Origin: Kamptonema formosum PCC 10802
GTDB taxonomy: Bacteria > Cyanobacteriota > Cyanobacteriia > Cyanobacteriales > Oscillatoriaceae
Length of the DNA: 64,000 nt
Reading direction: 5' to 3'
Assembly (NCBI RefSeq): GCF_000332335.1
Contig: NZ_KB235948.1
Coordinates: 5,324,472 to 5,388,471, forward strand
Below, piece after piece: positions 1-8,576 of the stretch; positions within the stretch are counted from its first letter, which is position 1; each line of letters opens with the position of its first letter. The translations under genes were made by a program, and so were the position numbers. Under the pieces are notes generated by a model. It was not told the DNA's origin, did no database searches, and was given only the letters and a program-made list of their open reading frames with translations.

Positions 1-1174
1 TCGGATCGCCGCCAATCGCATATTCTTCCAGAGGCAACTCACCCAATTCTGGCAGCGGCAGCACAAATTCCGTCACAGCGGTTTTGGCAGCCGGCCCACC
101 CCCGGCACGCTCAAAATTCGTGCGCACCAACTGCCAACCTTCCGGCGCGAGAGCGCGCCCTTTCAAAGCTTCTGCAATGTGCGGCGCATCGAGCGTGTCC
201 TTGGGATAGAGGTTGTGAGATTTCGCCCCCCGCGCGTGCACGCCGGCACCTTTCAGCTGCTTGATGATAAACGCCGTCCGCGTGCCGCTCAGAGCGGATT
301 TAGCCGCTTTGTCAGCAGCAACGAGCACAGTTTTGGTAAATTCCAGCCGTTTTTCCAGGGAGAAAGCAGTGCTGTCCACATAATCGCCCGGCTGGTTTTT
401 ATCGTCAAACTCCTTAGCATCGACCAAGATAACTTCTTCAAAGCCGTTGCCTTTCCAGTAAGCGATCATTTCTTCGCTGGATTTAGTGGAAACCATGCTG
501 TGGTGTTCTTGGCTGTAGCCGTTCCAAACCAGCACCGGCAGGAAATTGGTCACGCCCGCATAGGCGGTGTGGAAGTGCGCCATGCTGCTCATCACATAGG
601 GCTCGCCCATACCGCCGTCGCCGATAGTGAAGGGGAAGAGTTTGTCGCGGTGGAGGAGGGCTGCGGCCATTGCGAAGTGCTGCCCCTGTCCCAGGGGGCC
701 GGCGGGGGCTAGAATGCCGGGGATGTATCCGGAGAGGTGTCCCAAAAGGCCGTGCTTTTCCCGGAAGCGATCGCGCAACTGCTGCACGGTGAAAATCCCC
801 ATGTCCTCCAGGGAGCGGTCGAGGAACATGGCGCTGTAAAAGCCGGGGGCGTGGTGGCCCACTTCCGTAAGAATGTTCTTGTAGCCCAGCATGACGAGGG
901 CGGCGTGAGCTTCCGCAGAGCTGGCAAATCCGCCCGGGTGTCCGGAGGCTTTGCTGCCGGTGATTTGCAGGGTGAGGTAGCGCAGGGCGTCGGCAGCCAG
1001 GAGAGTCTGGAAGGCAGCGGCAGGAGCTGCGGGGTCTGCGATCGCAGCGCGGCCTTCTGCGATCGCGGGGGCTTGGCCGTAAGTCTCGAACCCGGGAAGG
1101 GCTTCGCCGAAATATTGAATCCCCTCACAAAATGCCGGGGAAGCTTGGGTGGCCGCTTGGGTCGGTGTGGTCAT
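1..1174 (-). CDS. Transketolase-like ThDP-dependent enzyme (N-terminal part, runs off window)
   Basis: The 5' part of a gene on the minus strand; the ATG is at 1174-1172 and the reading frame stays open to base 1, so about 391 codons are present and the C-terminal half lies outside. The translation shows GSKASGHPGGFASSAEA, typical of the transketolase pyrophosphate domain, and a GDGGMGEP thiamine-diphosphate/Mg binding motif. Family knowledge: such proteins transfer two-carbon units between sugar phosphates. Cyanobacteria carry this shorter transketolase-like protein besides the canonical Calvin-cycle enzyme, and its exact substrate is not settled. A phosphoketolase is the alternative but its characteristic motifs were not seen. 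The neighbouring sequence upstream holds only repeats and gene remnants, so no operon partner is visible. Confidence 0.8.
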   Translation of the reverse strand, partial: MTTPTQAATQASPAFCEGIQYFGEALPGFETYGQAPAIAEGRAAIADPAAPAAAFQTLLAADALRYLTLQITGSKASGHPGGFASSAEAHAALVMLGYKNILTEVGHHAPGFYSAMFLDRSLEDMGIFTVQQLRDRFREKHGLLGHLSGYIPGILAPAGPLGQGQHFAMAAALLHRDKLFPFTIGDGGMGEPYVMSSMAHFHTAYAGVTNFLPVLVWNGYSQEHHSMVSTKSSEEMIAYWKGNGFEEVILVDAKEFDDKNQPGDYVDSTAFSLEKRLEFTKTVLVAADKAAKSALSGTRTAFIIKQLKGAGVHARGAKSHNLYPKDTLDAPHIAEALKGRALAPEGWQLVRTNFERAGGGPAAKTAVTEFVLPLPELGELPLEEYAIGGDP

Positions 1175-1374
1175 GCTGAATACCCTAAATGACAGTAATG
1201 CTGGGAGCGATTTAACAAATATTTTATGGGTTTTGGGACTTCAGAATTTAAAAAGCTAATTAATCTTGCTTTTGCTTCCGATTAGAGGGCGCTATCGCTC
1301 TCAATCGGAAATTTTCCTGGGAGGGGGCGGGGAGTGGGGAATGGGGTGATGGCAGTTGGGTCCAAAGGCCGGCA

Positions 1375-1486
1375 CGTTTCAATCCCGTTTCCGGGATTGC
1401 TGCTGGCCACAAATCTTCTCCTCCTACCCCCTGCTGAAATCATTGTCGCATTGATATGGGCTGCGCTTGCACAACCCTTGATGCGG
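1375..1486 (+). repeat. ~105-bp dispersed repeat, copy A
   Basis: Begins CGTTTCAATCCCGTTTCC and runs through conserved blocks such as GAAATCATTGTCGCATT and TTGCACAACC. It is roughly 85% identical by eye to the minus-strand sequence at 5460-5352. The left end contains a hairpin, AATCCCG-TTTC-CGGGATT. It lies beside a P450 remnant. Ends are approximate. Confidence 0.75.
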
Positions 1487-1499
1487 AGCACCGGCACTA

Positions 1500-1940
1500 C
1501 CGCAGGCATTGCACTTAACAGACGGCATCTGGGGAGTTATACTGGAGTTGCCCGCTGACGCCGGTGCGCGACAAGCTGCTGCCAGCCCTGGACTGGGGGA
1601 TGACCCAGACTGTGATGGCCATTTTCCCACTGCCGCAACTTCCGCTCTCTGTCAGGTTTCGCGCTCGGTTTGCCCCCGGGGATCTGATTGCCTTTCCTCG
1701 CGTCACCAGATGGCTGGATGGGGATTGCGGGCGGCCAGTTTGCTCTTGTAACGGTGCGGGTTCCGTGTGTTTATTGCACCGGCTGATCCGGATCTCTCTT
1801 AGCCGGCTCGCTCAAGAGTCGGAGCGGTTTTTGTGCGGGCAATTTTCGCCGTTGGAGTATTTGCCGTTTGGGTTGGGGGTGAGACAAGTGTGTCGATCTG
1901 GCGCGGGCTCAGTTGCGCTGGCTCGCCGGCGCAACGCGGC
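1500..1940 (+). pseudogene. Cytochrome P450 remnant (C-terminal half)
   Basis: Translated pieces of this stretch align in order with the intact P450 at 16145-17515. GELYW..PLTPVRDKLL matches ALYW..TLPDVREKLL. A LPQL....FAPGDLIAFPR segment matches LPYL....YPVAMLTFPR at the same spacing. ERFLCGQFSPLEYLPFG matches ERFLEKQFSPYEYLPFG of the haem-binding loop. The haem loop is damaged (GLGVRQVCR against GGGNRRCIG), the K-helix ETLR is lost, the segment just after FPR no longer aligns, and no N-terminal half exists. It is therefore a dead gene copy, probably from an ancestral paralogue. The 105-bp repeat abuts its truncated 5' side. Confidence 0.75.
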
Positions 1941-2348
1941 TGACCTGGCGCGGGCTCACCGGCAGGTAGTGTGACGGTGGCGGCGGGTGCGCCGCCGCAA
2001 CAATTGGCCCTCTTGCGTGCCGGTGTGCCGCCGGCTCGCCAGCCACCCCTTCTTGCCGGTGACGGCACTCTGCCAGTGCTGATTTTGGAACATAAAATCC
2101 GAGTGAACACTGGCTCTATTGTGAGTTGAGCGCAAAGTTTCTTAAAGATACAGCAACGACTTGCCGCCGTCCCACGGCTAAAATACACAAACTTATCAAC
2201 CGTAAATTGTCGCACTTTCCGCCCCGGTTCCCCGTGGCGCTCCTGCGCGCGAGCCGGCTCACTTGCGCGGCTCCGAGAGATCAATCAGAATAAAAAAGGC
2301 AGACACAAAACTTAAGCTTTCTCTCATATTTATATATACTTTCCGTTA
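1941..2348. other. Intergenic, no gene recognised
   Basis: GC-rich, low-complexity runs around 1975-2040 followed by an A/T-rich stretch at 2285-2345 that would carry the promoter of the CLC gene. No conserved coding motif was seen on either strand. Confidence 0.5.
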
Positions 2349-4256
2349 ATGAGCGCCCTCCCCTCTCCCAATGGGCTGCTGCCTGAACAGCCACCCTTCG
2401 CTTCCCCCTCACCGCCCCTGACTCGCATCCTCAACCGCCTGCAGCCGACGCCGGAAACCATTGTCATGATTTTGGCAGTGCTGATTGGCGGCAGCACCGG
2501 CATGGGAGTCGTCACCTTTCACTACCTGATCCACCTGATCCACAGCCTGACGATGCAGGATTTGATGGGAGTGATTTTTCCTTGGGGCCCTTGGACACTG
2601 GCCTTAGCTCCCACCCTCGGCGGAATCATCATCGCCCTGATGCGCTGGCGCTCGCCAGACTTTGGCCCAGGCATTTCCTCAATGATTGCAGCTGTCGAGC
2701 AAGCATCGCGCACCGTGCCCCTCGCCCTCAGACCGGTCACAAAAATGGTGGCTGCTTCCGTTTCCCTGGGAACCGGCGCGTCCTTAGGGCCAGAGGGGCC
2801 GAGCGTAGAAATTGGAGCCAACTTCGGCATGCTCGTGGGGCAGGCGATCCACGTCTCCCAAGAGCGGCAGCGCTTGCTCCTGGGTGCCGGTGCCGCAGCC
2901 GGTTTAGCCGCTGGGTTCAACGCCCCGATTGCCGGCGTGTTCTTTGCCGTGGAAGTCGTGCTGGGCACAACCTTTGTCACCTCAGCCGTCAGCGTCGTGC
3001 TGCTGGCGGCGGTGGTGTCGGCTTTAATCGCTCAGATTGGGCTGGGTTCGCAGCCGGCTTTCACCCTGCCGGACTATGCTGTCCGCTCACCGCTGGAACT
3101 GCCCCTGTATGTGGGCTTGGGCTTGTTGGCCAGCATCGTCTCCCTCGCCCAAACCCAGTCGATTAAGTTCGCTCGGCGCTGCTTTCAAGGGGATCTGCCA
3201 GGGTTGAGCTGGTTCCGCCGGGTTCCGAAGTTCATCCATCCCGTAATTGGCGGAGCCTGCGTCGGCGTGGTGGCCCTCAAGTGGCCGCAAATCATGGGCA
3301 TTGGCTACGAAACCATAGAAGCCATGCTGCAAGATGTGGAGTTTTCCCAGCAGCTGCTGCTAACCCTCCTGGGACTAAAGCTGGTGATGACAGCGATTAG
3401 CCTCGGCAGCGGATTAGTCGGTGGCACGTTTGCCCCATCCATGTATCTGGGGGCGTCTTTAGGCTCAGCTTACGGAAAAATCCTGCCGGCTGTTCTGCCA
3501 GCAATTAGCCAGAATATTGCGGCACCGCCGGCTTACGCGATGGTGGGCATGGCCGCCGTGCTGGCGGCGAGCGCCCGCGCTCCCCTGACATCTATATTAT
3601 TGCTCTTTGAGCTGACGCGAGACTACCGGATTGTCCTGCCCTTAATGGCTGCAGTGGGGCTGAGCGTCTGGCTGGTGGAGCGCTTGAAGCCAGCCCAGAC
3701 TGACAGCGCGAAATTCCAGCAGATGGGGCTGAATATCGAGCAAGATTACAATCGGGAGCTGTTGCAGAAAATTACGGTTGCGGAATTGATGCAGCCCGCT
3801 TTGCTCCTGCCTGCAACCATGACGGTGATTGAGGCCGGTCTGGCTTTGACGAATAATAACTGCCACAGCGGTTTGGTGATTAATGAGGCAAAAAGGCTGA
3901 TTGGGATTATTACGTTGCGAGACGTTAATCGCGTCCTCTCACGAGTTAAATCGGATTCTCTGGAGAGTTATTTAGCCCACCAGAAGATTGCTGACCTCTG
4001 CACTACTGACATCTTGTTTGCATACCAGGACGAGCCGGTGGCTGAGGCCCTAGACCGCATGGCAGCGCGAGGCTTGCACCAGCTGCCGGTGGTCGATCGA
4101 GACAATCCTTATGAAGCTTTGGGGTTGCTGGACGAGCAGGGAATTTCCCTGGCCTCTCAGCTGGCTGTGACGCGAGATGTCATGCGGGGTTACTGCGCCT
4201 TGCCAGCACTCCCTGAGAAAGAGCAGGAGGTGGAGCGAGTCAAGCAGCCGGTGTGA
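2349..4256 (+). CDS. CLC-family anion channel/transporter with C-terminal CBS pair
   Basis: A 635-residue integral membrane protein. Residues ~35-450 form the CLC core with its selectivity-filter signatures: GPGIS (106-110), GPEGP (147-151, gating glutamate E149) and GGTFAPSMYLG further on. Residues ~475-610 hold two CBS domains, which in this family bind nucleotides and regulate the pore. Two filter positions are unusual. The central serine of GSGIP is replaced by proline, as in the plant nitrate-preferring CLCs. The internal proton glutamate that follows E202 is valine (V203), as in CLC channels rather than Cl-/H+ exchangers. I infer a passive channel or uncoupled anion pathway with altered anion preference. 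The ATG at 2349 follows an A/T-rich leader. Monocistronic. Confidence 0.93.
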   Translation: MSALPSPNGLLPEQPPFASPSPPLTRILNRLQPTPETIVMILAVLIGGSTGMGVVTFHYLIHLIHSLTMQDLMGVIFPWGPWTLALAPTLGGIIIALMRWRSPDFGPGISSMIAAVEQASRTVPLALRPVTKMVAASVSLGTGASLGPEGPSVEIGANFGMLVGQAIHVSQERQRLLLGAGAAAGLAAGFNAPIAGVFFAVEVVLGTTFVTSAVSVVLLAAVVSALIAQIGLGSQPAFTLPDYAVRSPLELPLYVGLGLLASIVSLAQTQSIKFARRCFQGDLPGLSWFRRVPKFIHPVIGGACVGVVALKWPQIMGIGYETIEAMLQDVEFSQQLLLTLLGLKLVMTAISLGSGLVGGTFAPSMYLGASLGSAYGKILPAVLPAISQNIAAPPAYAMVGMAAVLAASARAPLTSILLLFELTRDYRIVLPLMAAVGLSVWLVERLKPAQTDSAKFQQMGLNIEQDYNRELLQKITVAELMQPALLLPATMTVIEAGLALTNNNCHSGLVINEAKRLIGIITLRDVNRVLSRVKSDSLESYLAHQKIADLCTTDILFAYQDEPVAEALDRMAARGLHQLPVVDRDNPYEALGLLDEQGISLASQLAVTRDVMRGYCALPALPEKEQEVERVKQPV

Positions 4257-4261
4257 GTCTA

Positions 4262-4294
4262 AGAAACCCGGTTTCTTTAAGAAACCGGGTTTCT
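4262..4294. repeat. Dispersed palindrome AGAAACCCGGTTTCTT family
   Basis: A near-perfect inverted repeat, AGAAACCCGGTTTCTT / AAGAAACCGGGTTTCT, starting 5 bases after the CLC stop. The same 33-bp unit recurs at 16111, 18513, 23961, 36009, 44957 and 55570 in this window. It could form a terminator-like stem here but is a dispersed repeat. Confidence 0.9.
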
Positions 4295-4839
4295 CAGCAC
4301 CTCGCTATATTAACGGATAAAATACCATACCGCCGACAGGCGGGAGGCGTCAGCCCCAGTTTTTTTGACTGCCCCACTTTTCAGGCGTCCCCGTCAAGTG
4401 GCACTTCTGTGCTAGAGAGGAGCCACTGCAATCAGGGAGCCGATACTTTTTTGCTAACAACCTTTAACAGTCGCTAACAAATACTGTAGGGGTGGGTTTA
4501 TCAAAAATGTCTCTGGGAAGTTGAGATGCTGGTAAACCCGCCCCTACTTTAGCTCTCAACCAAGGCGTATCAGCCAATGCCCGCAGTCAAATCCCACGAT
4601 CACTATACATGAAAGCAATCTAGATCCCATTTACCACTTTATAAAGTTAAAGAAACGGGTATCTAAACTCAGGAAACTCAGGAAAGTCCACCCACCTTTG
4701 GTTTTTAGGTTAAGATGGCTCCCTATTTTAAGGCAACCGTCCGCCTTTGGTTCTCGGGCTAGTGCCGGCTGCCTTAAGCAAAGTATAGCATACAATGGCT
4801 AAGCGGAACGCTCTCAAGGGCTGCTGCTGGTAGCCCCCC
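4295..4839. other. Intergenic with inverted-repeat element at 4486-4547
   Basis: No gene recognised. Bases 4486-4547 form an inverted repeat whose arms read GTAGGGGTGGGTTTA and TAAACCCGCCCCTAC. The same arm type recurs at 48336-48398 and, more loosely, near 63794-63854. Confidence 0.6.
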
Positions 4840-5154
4840 TCAGAAGCGGAACTGTGCCACTGACTCCGTGTAGTGGATGGGCAGAACACACTCGAGATTC
4901 TCGTGGGGGCGAGGAATCAGGTGGTAGGAGAGCAAAAGCTGCTCCTGAGTGTTCACTCTTTTTACTGACTCAACCCCAGCCGCCACTGAGGTTTGCACCT
5001 CAGAGACATCCCCCCGGACAATCACTGTGTAGCGGGCGCTGCTAACCTTTTCCATCCCAACCAGCGTCACGCGGGCGGCTTTGACCATCGCGTCAGCCAC
5101 CGCCAGCGCCGGCGGAAGACCTTTTACTTCAACCATGCCGACTGCAAATGGCAT
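4840..5154 (-). CDS. ccmK: CcmK-family carboxysome shell protein (BMC domain)
   Basis: A 104-residue single BMC-domain protein that would form hexameric tiles of the carboxysome facet. It keeps the CcmK1/K2 signatures [28 protein letters not shown] and the C-terminal YTESVAQFR. The loop lining the central pore reads EKVSSAR (35-41) instead of the usual EKIGSGR, so the pore chemistry would differ. I chose the ATG at 5154 because AGGAG lies 8-9 bases upstream, rather than the in-frame codon nine triplets earlier. It stands alone, away from a ccm operon, as minor CcmK paralogues often do; it may be a CcmK3-6 type, but I cannot assign the number. Confidence 0.9.
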   Translation of the reverse strand: MPFAVGMVEVKGLPPALAVADAMVKAARVTLVGMEKVSSARYTVIVRGDVSEVQTSVAAGVESVKRVNTQEQLLLSYHLIPRPHENLECVLPIHYTESVAQFRF

Positions 5155-5276
5155 AGCGCTTTTCTCCTGAATCAACGGCATCTGTCAGTCTAATTGTACG
5201 ATTCACCGGCTGCGGAAATTCACTAGGCACAGGGACCGGCACGCTTTCCTGCCCCTACAGCGCCACTCTTGCCGGC

Positions 5277-5903
5277 CTATGCCCCGCAAGCTGGGCCACT
5301 AACGCGCCCGATACGCTTGCCAGAAATAGAAGCCGGTCGTGGCAAAGATGGGAGCATCCCGGTTGTGCAAAGAAGCCCATATGAATGCGACAATGATTTC
5401 ACCAGGGGGCAGGAGGAGAGGATTTTTGGCCAGCGAATCTTTGGAAACGGGATTGAAACGGCACAAACCCCACACCCAGTCCCTCCGCCTTGCCCAAAGC
5501 CACCTGGACCGTCCCCCACGCCACCCACGCAAACAGGCCGATCAGTTCCGCCTTCAGCCAGCTCTTGCAATTCACCAGCCAGCCGGTACTGTCGCGCCGC
5601 ATTCTCCGAGGTGATTGGCACCGGATAATTAAACGTGTGGGGGAACCGGCTCAGTACCGTCAGCCCCATATAAATAGCAGCGCTCAAGGCGGGGAACAGC
5701 CAGAGTATGGCCTTGGCACCCCAGCCATCCGGCATTCCCGACAGGCCAAAATGAACCGGAATCACCGGCGGAAGCGCTTTCCAGGATTGGACTGGGAGGG
5801 CGACGCTCAGCACCGTGCCGGCAGCTGCTACAATGTCAAGCACTGTCGCAGCCGGTGAGCGCGGGATGGAGAGGATGGGCCGGTTTGCTTGCTTGTCCGT
5901 CAC
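5277..5903 (-). pseudogene. DUF1648 membrane protein gene, frameshifted and interrupted by repeat
   Basis: From a GTG at 5903 the frame encodes the DUF1648 signature PVHFG..G.PDGWG.K followed by a membrane helix. At about 5568 one extra base shifts the frame after AGELQ. The expected continuation (SWLKAELIGLFAWVAWGTVQ, then GLGVGFVPF) is found in another frame. Next a ~105-bp dispersed repeat (5460-5352) separates it from the natural C-terminal end FYFWQAYRAR, found in a third frame and ending near 5300. The gene is therefore broken twice. Its normal function is unknown; the family is predicted integral membrane. A sequencing error could explain the single-base shift but not the insertion. 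Confidence 0.8.
5352..5460 (-). repeat. ~105-bp dispersed repeat, copy B, inside DUF1648 gene
   Basis: On the minus strand it starts CGTTTCAATCCCGTTTCC, like copy A at 1375, and keeps the GAAATCATTGTCGCATT and TTTGCACAACC blocks. It sits between the codons for VPF and the codons for the conserved C-terminus of the DUF1648 protein, where no extra sequence is expected. Confidence 0.75.
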
Positions 5904-5992
5904 AGTCGGAATGATGGCTTGGGCGTCGGTTTATACTTTAAAGATAGCCAATTGACATTCCCACCGGCAGCCGGCACCCTTGAAGTTTTCCC

Positions 5993-6030
5993 ATCTAAAA
6001 TCTAAAATCTAAAATCTAAAATCTAAAATC
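5993..6030. repeat. (ATCTAAA)n heptamer repeat
   Basis: Five head-to-tail copies of a 7-bp unit 62 bases upstream of glcD. Related ATCCAAA/ATCTAAA runs occur at 12359-12392, 22102-22134, 23739-23775 and 48549-48580. Confidence 0.9.
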
Positions 6031-6091
6031 GGTTAGAATCCAAAGCAGGTCATGCAGAAAATATTGTTTTCGTCCCTGCCGGTAGCCACCT

Positions 6092-7564
6092 ATGATTGCC
6101 ACAGAAAAACAGCAGCGCAACTGGAAACCAATTATTAAGCAATTTGAAGCCGCCGTCGGGAAAACCGGCGTCGTCCAGCGAAAAGAAGAGTTGCTCACCT
6201 ACGAGTGCGACGGACTGCCCAGCTACCGCCAGCGACCGGCAGTTGTCGTCCTCCCCCGCACCACCGAGGAAGTGGCAGAAGTCGTGAAAATATGCGACCG
6301 CAACCAAATCCCCTGGGTGGCTAGGGGTGCCGGCACCGGCCTGTCGGGAGGTGCCTTGCCGGTGGAAGACTGCGTGCTGGTGGTCACCGCCTTGATGCGG
6401 AAAATCCTCAAAGTTGACCTGGAAAATCAGCGCGCTGTCGTCCAACCGGGGGTGATAAATAACTGGGTGACGCAAACTGTCAGCGGTGCCGGTTTCTACT
6501 TCGCCCCCGATCCGTCCAGCCAAATTGTCTGCACAATTGGCGGCAACATCGCTGAAAATTCCGGCGGCGTACACTGCCTGAAATACGGCGTCACCACCAA
6601 CCACGTTTTAGGGTTAAAATTGGTGCTGCCGGATGGTTCAATTGTAGATGCCGGCGCGGAGATTCCGGAAATGCCAGGCTATGACCTCACCGGCGTGTTT
6701 GTCGGTTCCGAAGGCACCTTGGGCATCGCCACAGAAATCACCCTGCGCATTCTCAAGACCCCGGAATCGATTTGCGTGCTGCTGGCAGATTTTACCAGCA
6801 TTGAAGATGCCGGTGCCTCCGTTTCCGACATCATCAGCGCCGGCATCATTCCCGGCGGCATGGAAATCATGGACAACCTCAGCATCAACGCCGTGGAAGA
6901 TGTTGTCGCCACCGGCTGCTATCCCCGCGACGCGACTGCTATACTGTTAGTAGAAATCGACGGCTTAGAAGTGGAAGTCGCCGCGAACAAGCAGCGCGTT
7001 GCCGAGATTTGCAAGAAGAATGGGGCGCGGAACATCACAACAGCAAGCGACCCAGAAACCCGCCTGAAACTGTGGAAAGGGCGCAAAGCGGCCTTTGCCG
7101 CAGCCGGACACATGAGTCCGGATTATTACGTACAAGATGGGGTAATTCCCCGCACGCAGCTGTCGTATGTGCTGACAGAGATTGAGGCGCTGTCGCAGAA
7201 GTACGGCTACCGGATTGCGAATGTGTTCCATGCCGGTGATGGCAATCTCCACCCACTGATTCTTTTCGACAATTCAGTTCCTGGTGCGCTGCATGTCGTG
7301 GAAGAATTGGGCGGAGAAATTCTCAAGCTTTGTGTGCGAGTTGGGGGAAGCCTTTCTGGGGAGCACGGCATTGGGGCGGACAAGAAGTGCTACATGCCCG
7401 ATATGTTCAGCGAGACGGATTTAGAAACCATGCAGTGGGTGCGGGAAGTGTTTAATCCTAAGGGGCTAGCAAATCCGGGGAAGATGTTCCCCACGCCGCG
7501 CACCTGCGGGGAAGCCGCACGCGCTAAGATGGCGAAGAAGATTGAGGGGGCGGAGGTGTTTTAA
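6092..7564 (+). CDS. glcD: Glycolate dehydrogenase subunit GlcD (FAD-linked oxidase)
   Basis: 490 residues. The N-terminal half is an FAD-binding PCMH/FAD_binding_4 fold with RGAGTGLSGG at 78-87 and a GGNIAENSGG nucleotide loop. The C-terminal half is the FAD-oxidase C domain with NVFHAGDGNLHPL and SGEHGIG, the active-site signatures of 2-hydroxyacid dehydrogenases. With GlcE and GlcF it oxidises photorespiratory glycolate to glyoxylate and passes electrons to the quinone pool. The two partner genes lie 5.5-7 kb downstream on the same strand, separated by a transposase, an HD protein and a sensor-kinase locus. Start ATG at 6092; no strong ribosome-binding site seen. A D-lactate dehydrogenase is the main alternative, but glcE and glcF nearby favour GlcD. 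Confidence 0.92.
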   Translation: MIATEKQQRNWKPIIKQFEAAVGKTGVVQRKEELLTYECDGLPSYRQRPAVVVLPRTTEEVAEVVKICDRNQIPWVARGAGTGLSGGALPVEDCVLVVTALMRKILKVDLENQRAVVQPGVINNWVTQTVSGAGFYFAPDPSSQIVCTIGGNIAENSGGVHCLKYGVTTNHVLGLKLVLPDGSIVDAGAEIPEMPGYDLTGVFVGSEGTLGIATEITLRILKTPESICVLLADFTSIEDAGASVSDIISAGIIPGGMEIMDNLSINAVEDVVATGCYPRDATAILLVEIDGLEVEVAANKQRVAEICKKNGARNITTASDPETRLKLWKGRKAAFAAAGHMSPDYYVQDGVIPRTQLSYVLTEIEALSQKYGYRIANVFHAGDGNLHPLILFDNSVPGALHVVEELGGEILKLCVRVGGSLSGEHGIGADKKCYMPDMFSETDLETMQWVREVFNPKGLANPGKMFPTPRTCGEAARAKMAKKIEGAEVF

Positions 7565-7595
7565 AAGGTTACTTTGTTTTAAAACGCTACCTCGT

Positions 7596-7801
7596 TTGGG
7601 AGGCTCCGCCTCCCCCCCCCCTCTCCGTCAACAACCCTCGTTCCCAGGCTCCGCCTGGGAATGCCTATTGGGAGGCTCCGCCTCCCCCCTCCTTCCCCTG
7701 ACCAACTCTCGTTCCCAGGCTCCGCCTCCCCCCTCCTTCCCCTGACCAACTCTCGTTCCCAGGCTCCGCCTGGGAATGCCTATTGGGAGGCTCCGCCTCC
7801 C
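7596..7801. repeat. Cluster of GC palindromes (REP-like) beside RAYT gene
   Basis: Alternating palindromes GGGAGGCTCCGCCTCCC and GTTCCCAGGCTCCGCCTGGGAA, partly in tandem (units near 7598, 7638, 7670, 7710, 7754 and 7785), ending at the 3' end of the RAYT transposase gene. Confidence 0.85.
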
Positions 7802-7802
7802 G

Positions 7803-8336
7803 TCACAAATCGAGCAATTCCACCGGCAATACCCCAGGCTGACCGATGTAATTGCGATAGCTGGAATACCGCCAGTGAGCCGGCTCGTCTACATAACCGC
7901 GCCTGACTGGATTATTGTGAATATAATCCAACTTTTGTCTAAACATTTCTTCACTCAGGATAGCCTCCGGATGAAATCCTTCTTGCCAAACCTGATAGTC
8001 TTGGTCGGTTTTATGTTGGAGTTTAGAGAACTTGAGCTGTTCTAGTATATGATTGGCCCGTTTGGCTTTAAGTAAGTCAATGATAGACCGCGCCGTGAAA
8101 GACTTAAAATTCCCGATTTCTTTTGACAAATTTGCAGCCGCTGCGAGCAGGTGGAGATGGTTTTCCAGAATCACATAACCGTACAGTGCCAGACGGTGCT
8201 GGCGTTGCAGAAAGGAGAGCGAGTCTAGGACAATCTGTGCTAGCTCAACTTGGCCGAACAGGGGCATCCAATTGACTGCTGTGCAGGTGATAAAATGGGA
8301 ATGGTTTTCTAGTACGTGATAGCGGCTGCGTCCCAT
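7803..8336 (-). CDS. REP-associated (RAYT/IS200-like) Y1 transposase
   Basis: A 177-residue Y1-type transposase-like protein. It shows the HUH-type pair in GYVILENHLHLL (H60 and H62) and the C-terminal YIHNNPVRRGYV followed by HWRYSSY, diagnostic of REP-associated tyrosine transposases. Family knowledge: these single-copy, host-retained transposases nick and mobilise REP/REPIN palindromes in trans and do not carry IS ends. Palindromes of one family flank it directly on both sides (7596-7801, 8363-8410, 8501-8548) and recur through the window, supporting that role. The start ATG (MGRSRYHVLE) lies just downstream of a palindrome. The catalytic tyrosine could not be assigned with certainty by eye. 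Confidence 0.88.
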   Translation of the reverse strand: MGRSRYHVLENHSHFITCTAVNWMPLFGQVELAQIVLDSLSFLQRQHRLALYGYVILENHLHLLAAAANLSKEIGNFKSFTARSIIDLLKAKRANHILEQLKFSKLQHKTDQDYQVWQEGFHPEAILSEEMFRQKLDYIHNNPVRRGYVDEPAHWRYSSYRNYIGQPGVLPVELLDL

Positions 8337-8362
8337 TGTGTTACCTTCCTCTGAAAATCGGT

Positions 8363-8410
8363 GAGGCAGAGCCTCTAGAATAGCGTTCCCAGCCTGAGGC
8401 TGGGAACGAG
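8363..8410. repeat. REPIN-like palindrome pair
   Basis: GAGGCAGAGCCTC, a short spacer, then CGTTCCCAGCCTGAGGCTGGGAACGAG split over two arms. The same pair occurs at 8501-8548 and 9249-9296. Confidence 0.85.
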
Positions 8411-8500
8411 GGTGAGGGGGAGTCCCGGAACGAGAGTGAACGATTTTGCGTCACTTGGGGGCGCTTATCGGGGCTTTTCCCAGGGTTATTGAGCAATCAG

Positions 8501-8548
8501 GAGGCAGAGCCTCTAGAATAGCGTTCCCAGCCTGAGGCTGGGAACGAG
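8501..8548. repeat. REPIN-like palindrome pair
   Basis: Nearly identical to 8363-8410, and ends 28 bases before the chosen start of the HD-domain gene. Confidence 0.85.
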
Positions 8549-8576
8549 GGTGAACGAGGGTGATAGCGAGGGTGAT

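Noticed and set aside
709..1192. Frames overlapping the transketolase-like gene on both strands
   Set aside because: The minus frame starting at 1174 gives clear ThDP-enzyme motifs; the others are shadows.
1375..1420. Left end of the 105-bp element resembles a CRISPR repeat (GTTTCAATCCC...GGGATT)
   Set aside because: Only one unit per site, no spacing pattern, and the downstream 'spacer' part is conserved between the two copies, so it is a dispersed repeat, not an array.
5993..6030. Heptamer run as a CRISPR or promoter iteron
   Set aside because: Simple 7-bp tandem repeat without spacers; it recurs at other intergenic sites.
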